Shown here piece by piece: positions 41,588 to 49,819 of a DNA stretch of 64,000 nt (position 1 is the first letter of the stretch; every line of letters starts with the position of its first letter). Source of the DNA: Picocystis sp. L7 (Eukaryota > Chlorophyta > Picocystophyceae > Picocystales > Picocystaceae); NCBI GenBank assembly GCA_020975725.1, contig QXJR01000016.1, positions 124,001 to 188,000 of the forward strand. The letters are read 5' to 3'. The notes below the pieces were generated by a model. It did not search any database. It was not told where the DNA came from and saw only the letters and a list, made by a program, of their open reading frames with translations. The position numbers and the translations under genes are program-made.

Positions 41588-41704
41588 AAGCGACTGAAAA
41601 ATGGTCCCCCAAGGGGCTGAATTTCGGTCCCCCCCCCTACAGATGCACTTTCGAACAGATGCACCCCACTCGATCGACTTAACCCATTGTTTACATAGGG
41701 AAGA
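41588..41704 (+). repeat. Inverted repeat, left arm
   Basis: About 117 bp that reappear as the reverse complement at 42184-42302 with roughly three mismatches and small differences in C/G run length. The arm starts AAGCGACTGAAAAATGGTCC and ends TTACATAGGGAAG. Each arm points the same way relative to the gene beside it. Confidence 0.85.
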
Positions 41705-42183
41705 CGGGGACAATCGAAAAGAACGGAACGGCCACAAACAAGAAGGTCGATTCGAAACCAACAAAATCGTCTGAAGGTTCCTGCTTTGGGTCATGCCTCA
41801 TGTGGCCCATTTGGAAGCGAATTGTACATCACGTGCTCCGAAAAAGGGATGCAACATGGAGGAGTGGCAACGTGAACTTGCAGACGTCTTGTCATGGAAC
41901 CACCACGTGAGGCTTCGAGACGCTTTCAACGCGGCATCCTTGAGATCACATGAAGATCGTCTTGCATTTGTAGTGCGCAAGATTGGGAAATGTTTTGTAC
42001 ATCCATTTTGTTCTCCCATGAAGAACCTAGAAGGGAGGAAAACTTGCATCAACGGTGCCCAGAGACGGAAGTGAATGACCTCGTGATCACCCACTAGGTT
42101 TATTTTCGTTGCTCAGACCCACGTTCTTCCCCGTTCCTATCGTTTCTTGCATGGCAGTTCCGTCCCTCTTCTTGTTTCCCCGC

Positions 42184-42302
42184 CTTCCCTATGTAAACAC
42201 TGGGTTAAGTCGATCGAGTGGGGTGCATCTGTTCCAAAGTGCATCTGTAGGGGGGGGGGACCAAAATTCAGCCCCTTGGGGGACCATTTTTCAGTCGCTT
42301 CC
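42184..42302 (-). repeat. Inverted repeat, right arm
   Basis: This is the partner of the arm at 41588-41704. It lies about 140 bp upstream of the AtpG start and contains CGATCGAGTGGGGTGCATCT and a poly-G run, both of which mirror the left arm. Confidence 0.85.
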
Positions 42303-42444
42303 CCCCCCCTTCCCCCAAGAGGGGCGGGGAGGGATCCCACCCAGGGACCCACCCAAGGGGGAGATGGAGAGACAGGGAGAGAGAGGGAGCCATCGACGAG
42401 AGGGAGAGAGGGAGAGAGAGAGACGCCAGATTTGCACTCACGTG

Positions 42445-43348
42445 ATGGCGACCGCGATCTCGGCCATGGCCGCCTCCACGACCGCGTTCGGAAGGATGCG
42501 AAGCAGCAGGAACGTCAAATCCGCCAACCAAAAGGTCGTGGTGCGCGCACACGGGAAAGAGAACGCGACACGCGGACAAGAACGAAGCGGAAGGAACGAG
42601 AGGTGCGTGCGCCCGCCACACGCGAGAGAACGGATGGCGCGGACACTCGAGGAGCGGAACGAGGCCGAGGGAGGTTCGAGATGGATCCGTGGGAAAAGAG
42701 AAGGAACGCAAGACGAGGTGGGAAGAGAGAGAGGGGAACAGGGATGCAAACGCACGTGGACGAGACGAACGCCGACAACCTGACGGCTGACCTCGAACCG
42801 CGAACACGATCACGATGCACGTCATGAACGGCAGCTCCTTCACGCGCACCGTGGATGCCGCCAGAGTGGGCGGATGCGCGGCCCTGGCCAACGTGATCAT
42901 GGCCATGCCTTCGGAAGCGGCCGGGAAGATCTTCGACTTCAACCTCACGCTGCCCATCGTCGCCACCGAGTTCCTCTTGCTCATGCTCGTGCTCGACAAC
43001 GTGTGGTTCAAACCGGTGGGAAAGGTGCTGGACGAACGTGATGCCAAGATCCGATCCAAACTCACGGAAATGAAGGACAACTCAGCGGAGATCCAAAGGC
43101 TGCAAGACGAAGCCGAATCCATCATCGGAGAGGCGAGGAAGGAAGCGCAAGATGCCATCGCCCAAGCCAAGGCCGAAGCAGAAAGCCAATGCGCAGCGAA
43201 GCTCGCGGAGGCCAAAGGAAAGGTCGACCAGGAACTCGAACAAGCCGTCGCCGCACTGCAGGCCCAGAAGGAAGCTTCCATGGCAGGTGTAGACGAACAG
43301 GTCAAGAAGCTGTCCGACGAAATCGTCTCCAAGCTGCTGCCCGTGTAA
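42445..43348 (+). CDS. atpG: Chloroplast ATP synthase b' subunit (two exons)
   Basis: The peripheral-stalk b' subunit of the thylakoid F1Fo-ATP synthase, nuclear encoded in green plants. Exon 1 is 42445-42602 and exon 2 is 42835-43348. The 232-bp intron begins GTGCGTG and ends GGCAG, with a phase-2 junction. Exon 1 encodes a stroma-targeting leader (MATAISAMAASTTAFGRMR). Exon 2 begins with an RVGGCAALANVIMAMPSEA segment that resembles the thylakoid part of the leader, then the mature start KIFDFNLTLP. One membrane helix follows (EFLLLMLVLDNVWF), then VLDERDAKIRS and a long charged helix rich in A, E, K and Q. The spliced protein has about 223 residues. It converges with the PPR-SMR gene, with 245 bp between stops. 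Confidence 0.93.
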
Positions 43349-43391
43349 GGAGAAGGAAACATCCTCCACATTAGAAGAAAGCGCCTCTCTC

Positions 43392-43397
43392 TTTATT
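43392..43397 (-). terminator. AATAAA polyadenylation signal for the PPR-SMR gene
   Basis: On the minus strand AATAAA lies about 200 bp past the stop of the PPR-SMR gene. It is only 44 bp past the AtpG stop on the other strand, so the transcripts probably overlap at their 3' ends. Confidence 0.4.
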
Positions 43398-43593
43398 GCC
43401 AAGATGTGCACACCAACGGGTGGATGGGACGCGCGTCCAGGACAGAGTCCCTCCCCTCAGGAACCAGGGGGACGACCCCGACGATCGAGAGGCACGCGTA
43501 ACCACCGCCGCCTCGCACCGACGGAACAACCGCATTGTTCCTTCGATGTGTGCGTGGCCGTTGCTCGTCCCTTCACTTCTCCAGCCGCGTCCG

Positions 43594-45678
43594 TCACGTG
43601 CTGGGGACCCGCTCTCTCTTGGAGCGTAGCCAATCTTCCAACGCTTCCTTGCGGATGACCAACCTTCCCCGATTGCCTGGACCCTGGGGTCTGTGCAGAT
43701 TGGTACCCCGGACGGACGCAACCAAGCGCTCCTCGTCCGGCACGTCCGTGCTCAAACGAAGCTCGTCCCGCAACAGCTTGGTGACCGCCGAACGGAGGGG
43801 CGGATCGTACGGAGGATCCGTCTCATCCAACGAAGCACATGACTGTGTGCTCCTCTTTCCGGCCCCGGTGATGAAGACCAAGTCACTCTGCACTGTCCTC
43901 CCACTCTTGCTGAGCTGCATCAAGGCCCGGAGGATGCACAGGACTGCCGCACGGGCTTCTACGGTGGAGAGACCATGAAGGTCAACGCATGCCGCTATTT
44001 TGTCCCCTCTCAATTCTGCACGGTCCCGGACGGCCGGAGGGAGCAGGTAGGACCATTCGATCTGATCGAACGCCGCTTTAGACGATGGGATCGAATCTGC
44101 GGTCGATGTCGCGCAGACCACGTCCACCGAGGACTCCAGCAGCGCGCGGAACTCTGCGTTGTTCGGCGAAAACCCCTGCTCCCTCATTTTCTGGTAGAGT
44201 TTCATAGCCCTGTCCACGTCACCTGATTCCCTGAATCCACGTATGAGCGTGTTGTAGGTCGTCTTTCTGGGCAGCTGCTCCTGCGTACCCACGCACATCT
44301 TCTTGTATATGTTATCCGCCTCGGCAACCCATCCAACGGACAAGTACGCCTTGATAAGGGATGTGTACGTGATGGCATCTGGCCGAATTCCTTTGTCTAA
44401 CATTTGCTGAAACGCGAGACGTGCTGCATCTGCATCTCTGATTTCTGCATAAGCGTCGATTACTGTGCTCCAGGTCTGCACATTGGGGGTGCGACCGCAA
44501 CGGTACATGTCTTGCAATAGATTTTCAACCTCCTGGATGTCGTGCAAGTGACTGGCGGCCTTGATGGCGATGTTGAAGCTGACGACAGGAGGGGCATGCC
44601 ACTCCACCGCCATCTGCCGGAAAATCTGCAGGGCTCTATCTGGTTGGGGACAGCCATCTCCGTCCAAGCAGCTGCTCATTAACGAGTTGTAACAGTGCTC
44701 GTTTGGCTTTTGACCAGTCTCAAGTAACTCGTGCCATAATGCAAATGCCTCCTCCACCTGGCCGCTTCTACCGCATCCCCTTATGAAAACTGACCAGGTT
44801 CTTAAATCAGGTGGGAGGCCGCGTGCAACCATCTCTTCTCTCAACTCAAAAGCTTCGTCGACCCTCTTATCCTTGAAGAATGCCTGAAAAACAGCGTTGT
44901 AGGAATCGATCCCGGGTTCGAACCCGTTTCGTTCCATGTACCGCATGTATCCCAAGGCAGAATCAGCATCGCCCACCCGAGCGTAGACGTTGAGGATGGT
45001 GTTGAAGGTCACCTGGTCGGGATCACAGTGAAGTTTCATGGTCTGGAACAAGGCGCCAATTTCTTCCACGTCCTCTCCCACTGCATGCAGTAGTGCGTTG
45101 TAGGTGTACACATCCGCTTTCACACCGGCGTTCACCATGGAGCGGAATATTCTTCTTGCGTACCTGGACCGTCCGCAATTTGCAGCTGCGCTTATCATGT
45201 ATCTGTAGGTGTGCTTATTTGGTTTCATGGTCTCATGTTGCTCAAGCCTTTTGAAGATTTTGAGGACAGCGTTCCACATTTTCTTCTTGCCGTATGACTC
45301 GATGAGCAGGTGGAAGCATTTGTGGGATTGCGGAAGGCATTCAATCGCTCTCACGGCGTCCTCCACCGTCCCTTTGTTGGCCACGATTTTGACGATGGTT
45401 TCCGGTCTCTCTCCGCAGGCACTGATCGTTTTCACCCATCCCTTTTGGTGCATGGTGCACATGATCCACAAGAACTGCCCTACATCCCCTCGTAGGAGCG
45501 TCTTCTGCCCGAGCTGCCTCATTTGGTACAGTTGGCTGACTTCGATCTCTTCCTTCCGCAGCCACTCCGCTGCTGGTGTTTCGTCTATGCCTTTCTTCGT
45601 TTCCATCCGCTGGGTGTGGTGTCGGAGTGGTGGTGTGGGTGCAACGGGTGTGGTCTCGTCTTGGTTGTGTCTACCCAT
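43594..45678 (-). CDS. PPR protein with C-terminal SMR domain
   Basis: A 694-residue organelle RNA-binding protein. About ten P-type pentatricopeptide repeats of 35 residues occupy residues about 120-540, for example VKADVYTYNALLHAV, DQVTFNTILNVYARVGDADSAL and DAITYTSLIKAYLSVGWVAEA. The last 130 residues hold an SMR domain, with DLHGLSTVEARAAV, LVFITGAGKRS and a C-terminal GRLVI strand. PPR-SMR proteins in plants (GUN1, pTAC2, SOT1 and relatives) act in plastid gene expression; which member this matches is not clear. The ATG at 45678 was preferred; another at 45798 would add 40 basic residues that could be part of a transit peptide. Confidence 0.9.
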   Translation of the reverse strand: MGRHNQDETTPVAPTPPLRHHTQRMETKKGIDETPAAEWLRKEEIEVSQLYQMRQLGQKTLLRGDVGQFLWIMCTMHQKGWVKTISACGERPETIVKIVANKGTVEDAVRAIECLPQSHKCFHLLIESYGKKKMWNAVLKIFKRLEQHETMKPNKHTYRYMISAAANCGRSRYARRIFRSMVNAGVKADVYTYNALLHAVGEDVEEIGALFQTMKLHCDPDQVTFNTILNVYARVGDADSALGYMRYMERNGFEPGIDSYNAVFQAFFKDKRVDEAFELREEMVARGLPPDLRTWSVFIRGCGRSGQVEEAFALWHELLETGQKPNEHCYNSLMSSCLDGDGCPQPDRALQIFRQMAVEWHAPPVVSFNIAIKAASHLHDIQEVENLLQDMYRCGRTPNVQTWSTVIDAYAEIRDADAARLAFQQMLDKGIRPDAITYTSLIKAYLSVGWVAEADNIYKKMCVGTQEQLPRKTTYNTLIRGFRESGDVDRAMKLYQKMREQGFSPNNAEFRALLESSVDVVCATSTADSIPSSKAAFDQIEWSYLLPPAVRDRAELRGDKIAACVDLHGLSTVEARAAVLCILRALMQLSKSGRTVQSDLVFITGAGKRSTQSCASLDETDPPYDPPLRSAVTKLLRDELRLSTDVPDEERLVASVRGTNLHRPQGPGNRGRLVIRKEALEDWLRSKRERVPST

Positions 45679-47199
45679 CGCTCGTGTGGTTCGCGTACGT
45701 CCATGGACCCGCCTTGAAAAGCTGAATCTCCTCCCTTGCACCTCCGACGGACGCGGTTTCACAACGGAGTGGAAGAGAACGTGTGTGCCATGCGCCATGG
45801 CGTCGACACCGGAATGTCCCACGATCCACACCCTTTCCCACCGCCTCGTCCTCGGTTCAATGCCCATTTTGAAAGGTCCATGCTGATTGGATACAAGGCT
45901 TTTCGAAAGGAAGTGGAAGGGATTCCTGCGATTCCGAACCAAACCAACCATATAGGTGGTGGTGCATTGCGAGGCATCCATCCCTTCATCCATGCGTACA
46001 CGTCCACGATGCGATGATTCGATGCCGCCTCGGTCACGCCGTGGCGTGCATGGACCCTTGAAGGGATGTTTGAGACGCACCATCGTGAATGGATCCACGA
46101 GTCACTCGAAGCCTAGCTTTTGCCTTGTCAATCCTCATAAAGTCGAGGAACGAGAATGTGCGTGCCATGGAAGATGCAAACCAAGGCGAACCGAGCAACG
46201 CTGAAAGAACTTGAACCTCGAACAAGAATATGCGTGTCTCCACGAAGGAATCGGCGATCTACCAAAACCATCAAGGTGAAAGTGGGACAACGCGACCCTT
46301 TCAAAACCCCGTCACAATCTCGGCCCAAGGAAGACGATCAAAGATCACCATATCATGCGAAGAAACACGTCGTCCAAGGATGCTGGACCCGCGCTGCCAT
46401 CCAAGCGGACGGGAAGCGAAGCGCGCACATGTAAACCTTGGACATCACTTGATATATATGCCACTGATGGAACTGGCATGTCACATGTCAACACTAAATT
46501 CACAACCATCACGACCCGGCCATCCACCGCAATCTTGATACGGAACTAGAAACCTCGCACGGATCAACATCCTAAGGAGGTGCTTGAATGGACACGGCAC
46601 CCGTTTGCTGTCTTGCCACTTCTATATTCTACTACTATGCTTCCACATTTAGATAGGATGTGTGTTGGGGGAACAGGACAATTGCAATCCGAAACAGAGG
46701 CACCCATGACCATGCAAAACCATCGATAGTTTAGATGATCAATTGCCGTTGGGTATGGTGTCGACGAGGCCAGGAGAGATTTCGACGTCTCACCCTCATG
46801 CTTGGCTTAAGGATGTGGGGAAGGTGTTTCTCGTGTGGCGACATTCCCAACGTTCCAGATCCACAGGAAACTTTGGTTTGCATCATTGGTTTTTCGCTTA
46901 GCCGTGAATCTACCGAATTTGTTCGCAAGGTTCGTTCTGCTGTCCTTTGGACAGGTGGTGCAGTGCAATAACCTTGCATCCAATAGACGCCGGGAACGCA
47001 AGGGAAGGCAAGAATGGACCGAAAACTATACCCACTCACGGCCGTCATTCGAGTGAATTGTTAACGCCTCGGGGGAAGCTACAGGGGGGTGGTAAACGCA
47101 TCGTGCTGAGAACACATCTGTACATCAAGCAATGACGAGCACAGTTACAAGAAGCCGAAACATGCATGACCTACTTGCGGCATAGTGCATGCACACTGC
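45679..47199. other. Spacer with nothing recognised
   Basis: About 1.5 kb between the PPR-SMR start and the end of the TMEM205-like gene. Short frames only, none with a domain. If the PPR-SMR protein starts at 45798, the first 120 bp are coding. Confidence 0.5.
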
Positions 47200-47913
47200 T
47201 CATGCGATGCTCATTTTTGCAGCGAGATACCACGCATGCGCAACTGCACCACACAGTGCGCACAAGTTTGACAGGGATGACATCCCATGCCACTTCCCAA
47301 ATTTCTTTCCCATCACCTTGAGTCTATTTTCCTTCTCTTCCTTTCCCATTCCTTCGTTGTTCTCCACTTCATACTTCTCAAACATGATGTTGGTTGCCTT
47401 GGGTTCCAGAAGTACTACATTCAGCATGGTGCAAGCCAGGCTGAAGGCCAATGTGTTGGCTGCCTTGGGCCATGTTCCACCTGCCGATCCGACCATCGTT
47501 GCTAGCATGATGACAAGCATGGCTGCCGACATCCCAAAGTACTTGGGAAAAAGCTTAGACTGGAGCCTTCCAAAGGTTTGCCTGGGCAAATTTTTGAACA
47601 TCGTGAGTCCTGCGACGAAAGTCGTCCAGACCACCGTTCCCAACCAGACAGAGAAGGCCGTCAGATGGACCATGGATCCGGCTTGGGTCTGCACCAGTCC
47701 GGTTTCCGGTCTCCATGCCCACGTGCACACGGCTGCAAGTGCGGCGAGTCGCACGGGTGTGCTGTTGACGAGTGGGCTGAATTCCGGCATGCTCGAGACC
47801 TTCTTCTCTTGCGCGACGGCTCGTGTCACTTGTATCCTCGCTTTTCCCTTTCCAATCTTCCTTCTGATCCCGGCACCGATGGATCCTACACCCGTTGCGG
47901 CGCACGCGTGCAT
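47200..47913 (-). CDS. TMEM205/DUF4149-like membrane protein
   Basis: A 237-residue multi-pass membrane protein. The conserved block starts GTVVWTTFVAGLTMFKNLPR, continues with FGRLQSKLFPKYF and an MLVIMLATMV helix, and then LACTMLNVVLLEPKATNIMFEKYEVEN. These are the TMEM205 hallmarks. Three to four helices are visible, the last near the C-terminus (LCALCGAVAHAWYL). The ATG at 47913 gives a 40-residue basic leader that could target an organelle; a later ATG at 47790 is possible. The molecular function of the family is not settled. A 26-bp tandem repeat lies directly upstream. Confidence 0.85.
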   Translation of the reverse strand: MHACAATGVGSIGAGIRRKIGKGKARIQVTRAVAQEKKVSSMPEFSPLVNSTPVRLAALAAVCTWAWRPETGLVQTQAGSMVHLTAFSVWLGTVVWTTFVAGLTMFKNLPRQTFGRLQSKLFPKYFGMSAAMLVIMLATMVGSAGGTWPKAANTLAFSLACTMLNVVLLEPKATNIMFEKYEVENNEGMGKEEKENRLKVMGKKFGKWHGMSSLSNLCALCGAVAHAWYLAAKMSIA

Positions 47914-48706
47914 CTCCTGCGCCACTTGCACCGAGGTGTGTGTGTGGCTTGGTTGGCGTCACTCCGTGCCTTCCACGTGGGACGGTCTCTCTCCCTCTGC
48001 CCCTCTCCCTCAGTCTCTCCCTCTGCCCCTCTCCCTCAGTCTCTCTCTCCCTCTGCCCCTCTCCCTCAGTCTCTCCCTCTGCCCCTCTCCCTCAGTCTCT
48101 CCCTCTGCCCCTCTCCCTCAGTCTCTCCCTCTGCCCCTCTCCCTCAGTCTCTCCCTCTGCCCCTCTCCCTCAGTCTCTCCCTCTGCCCCTCTCCCTCAGT
48201 CTCCATCTCCCTCGCTCTCTCCCTCTTCCTCTCTTTTTCTAACACTCCCTATTTCCCTGTCTTTGACCCCGTCGCAGGCAGTGTACGTGTCTTGAGGGTA
48301 TGGATACGAGGTACTAGCGAGGTTCGAGAAAGACAATGGAGGGGCCATGGGGAAAGAACAGACACCTCGTCCGAGACCCAGCCCACGGGGATGGTTGCGG
48401 GCAGATGCCATCCACGTGGCCAGTCAGATCTCATGGGAAAGGGAAAACAGGGGAGAATGCCGGTCTGGGATAATCCGTGGAACAAACATGCGGATGGAAC
48501 CATGGAATCATGTGAGGCCGGAGAAGGAATTGTGAAATATGCATCCATGCTTACAATCACAGCTTGAGTAAGATACCAAGATCAGGCGCAACAAGCGACG
48601 TGACCCAATTATATACCAAAAGTGCTTCTGCTGGAAGGAGAAACCGTAGTCCGTTCCCACCATCCATTCCAACTACATTCCGGGAAACAGATAGAAACCA
48701 ATCATC
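47914..48706. other. Spacer with tandem repeats
   Basis: This is the region upstream of the TMEM205-like gene and downstream of the desaturase gene. Bases 47990-48210 are a tandem repeat, listed separately. The remainder shows no gene. Confidence 0.5.
47990..48210 (+). repeat. 26-bp pyrimidine-rich tandem repeat
   Basis: Eight copies of a unit containing CCCTCTGCCCCTCTCCCTCA with CAGT steps at 48011, 48037, 48067, 48093, 48119, 48145, 48171 and 48197. The spacing is 26 bp except for one 30-bp step. The copies are nearly identical, which points to recent expansion. On the strand of the TMEM205-like gene it is a homopurine-type 5' tract. Confidence 0.92.
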
Positions 48707-49819
48707 TCACACTGCCAAGCGATCCAGCTGCTCCTGGGTGGGGAGCTTGATCTTGGAAGCCAGACCAACAGACTCCAGAGCCTTGATCACCAACCAAGTC
48801 ATGTCAAACTGCCACCATTCCAAACCGTGGCGAGCAGAGTATTCAAAGGCATGATGGTTGTTGTGCCAACCTTCACCGAAGGCCAAAAGACCGACCCACC
48901 AGTTGTTGCGAGAAAGGTCATCTGTCTTGTATGGCTGATCACCCCAGACGTGAGTTGCCGAATTCACAAACCATGTAATGTGGTACACCCACACAACGCG
49001 GAGGCAAAAGCCCCAAATGAGCCCCCCCATTCCTCCTAGCAAATACATCGCCACAGCAGAGGCAACCACATGAAGGGGATACGTCTTCTGGAGCCAGGCA
49101 TAGAAGGGGTCGCTCGCCAAATCCTGTGAGTTTTTGCGATCCCCAACGCGTTCCAGGGTTGCCTTTTCGTCCAACAACCATCCCATGTGTGAATAGAAGA
49201 ATCCCTCGTACGGTGAATGTGGATCGTACTCCGTGTCGCAGTACTTGTGGTGGTAACGGTGGGAAGATGCCCATTCCACCGGATCTCCTTCCACGGCCAG
49301 CACACCGCAGTACGCGAAGACGTATTCCAACCACTTTGGCGTCTGAAAGCTTCTGTGTGTGAGCTGCCTGTGGTACGAAAGGGTGATTCCTAAACATCCG
49401 GTGACAAAGTACATGCCTAGGAACAGTGCCACGTTTCCCCAGGAGAAGTACAGGGGAGCCGCCAGAGCGCCCAGGTGCACAGCCAGCATGTAGGCTCCGT
49501 AAATCTTGTCTTTGCTGGACCATTCACGACCGAAAAGGAGGTTCCTGTGCGGCCTAGTGACGCGCACTTTTGAGAAGAGCAATTTCCTGGCTTTTTCTTC
49601 GTCTTCTACCTTGGTGGTGTAGAAATTGATGTTGGTCGGTTTGGCATCTTCTTCGGCTTTGCCTGGGCAACCTTCTTGGGTCTGTTCCTGGACATCCGAA
49701 GCTGCTTTGGGTATGATCCTCCCCCACCTTCGTACGTTGGTCGTTCGAAAGTTTCCTTGCTTGACCTTCCGTGCGGTTGCGGCGCGCGCGGGCACGGCTT
49801 GTGCGGCGAGTCCGAACAT
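48707..49819 (-). CDS. Plastid acyl-lipid delta-9-type fatty acid desaturase
   Basis: A 370-residue membrane-bound di-iron desaturase of the ADS/stearoyl-CoA desaturase fold, which puts a cis double bond in an acyl chain. All three histidine boxes are present: HRQLTH (about residue 150), HRYHH (about 187) and HNNHH (about 318). Hydrophobic segments flank them (YMLAVHLGALAAPLYF, VALFLGMYFVTGCL and GLIWGFCLRVVWVYHITWF). EWASSHRYHHKYCDTEYDPHSP and FGEGWHNNHHAFEYSARHGLEWWQ are closest to the plant ADS/FAD5 group. The first 45 residues (GLAAQAVPARAATARKV) look like a chloroplast leader. The ATG at 49819 is well placed. Confidence 0.93.
   Translation of the reverse strand: MFGLAAQAVPARAATARKVKQGNFRTTNVRRWGRIIPKAASDVQEQTQEGCPGKAEEDAKPTNINFYTTKVEDEEKARKLLFSKVRVTRPHRNLLFGREWSSKDKIYGAYMLAVHLGALAAPLYFSWGNVALFLGMYFVTGCLGITLSYHRQLTHRSFQTPKWLEYVFAYCGVLAVEGDPVEWASSHRYHHKYCDTEYDPHSPYEGFFYSHMGWLLDEKATLERVGDRKNSQDLASDPFYAWLQKTYPLHVVASAVAMYLLGGMGGLIWGFCLRVVWVYHITWFVNSATHVWGDQPYKTDDLSRNNWWVGLLAFGEGWHNNHHAFEYSARHGLEWWQFDMTWLVIKALESVGLASKIKLPTQEQLDRLAV

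Larger units (their letters stand above)
41366..42444. other. Divergent promoter region with a large inverted repeat
   Basis: This stretch separates the RRP46-like start (-) from the AtpG start (+). It holds C- and G-rich tracts, two arms of an inverted repeat (listed separately), a 479-bp unique centre, and a GGGAGA homopurine run at about 42360-42422 just ahead of AtpG. No gene is supported in the centre. Confidence 0.6.

Noticed and set aside
41366-41794. N-terminal extension of the RRP46-like protein by 143 codons
   Set aside because: It would read through the left inverted-repeat arm and C-rich tracts, while the RNase PH fold starts directly after the ATG at 41365.
44925-44950. tRNA-gene B-box-like GGTTCGAACCC
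   Set aside because: It lies inside the PPR coding frame (GFEPG on the other strand), and no cloverleaf could be drawn around it.
47990-48210. CRISPR-like array
   Set aside because: The 26-bp units follow each other with no unique spacers, in a eukaryotic context. It is a plain tandem repeat.
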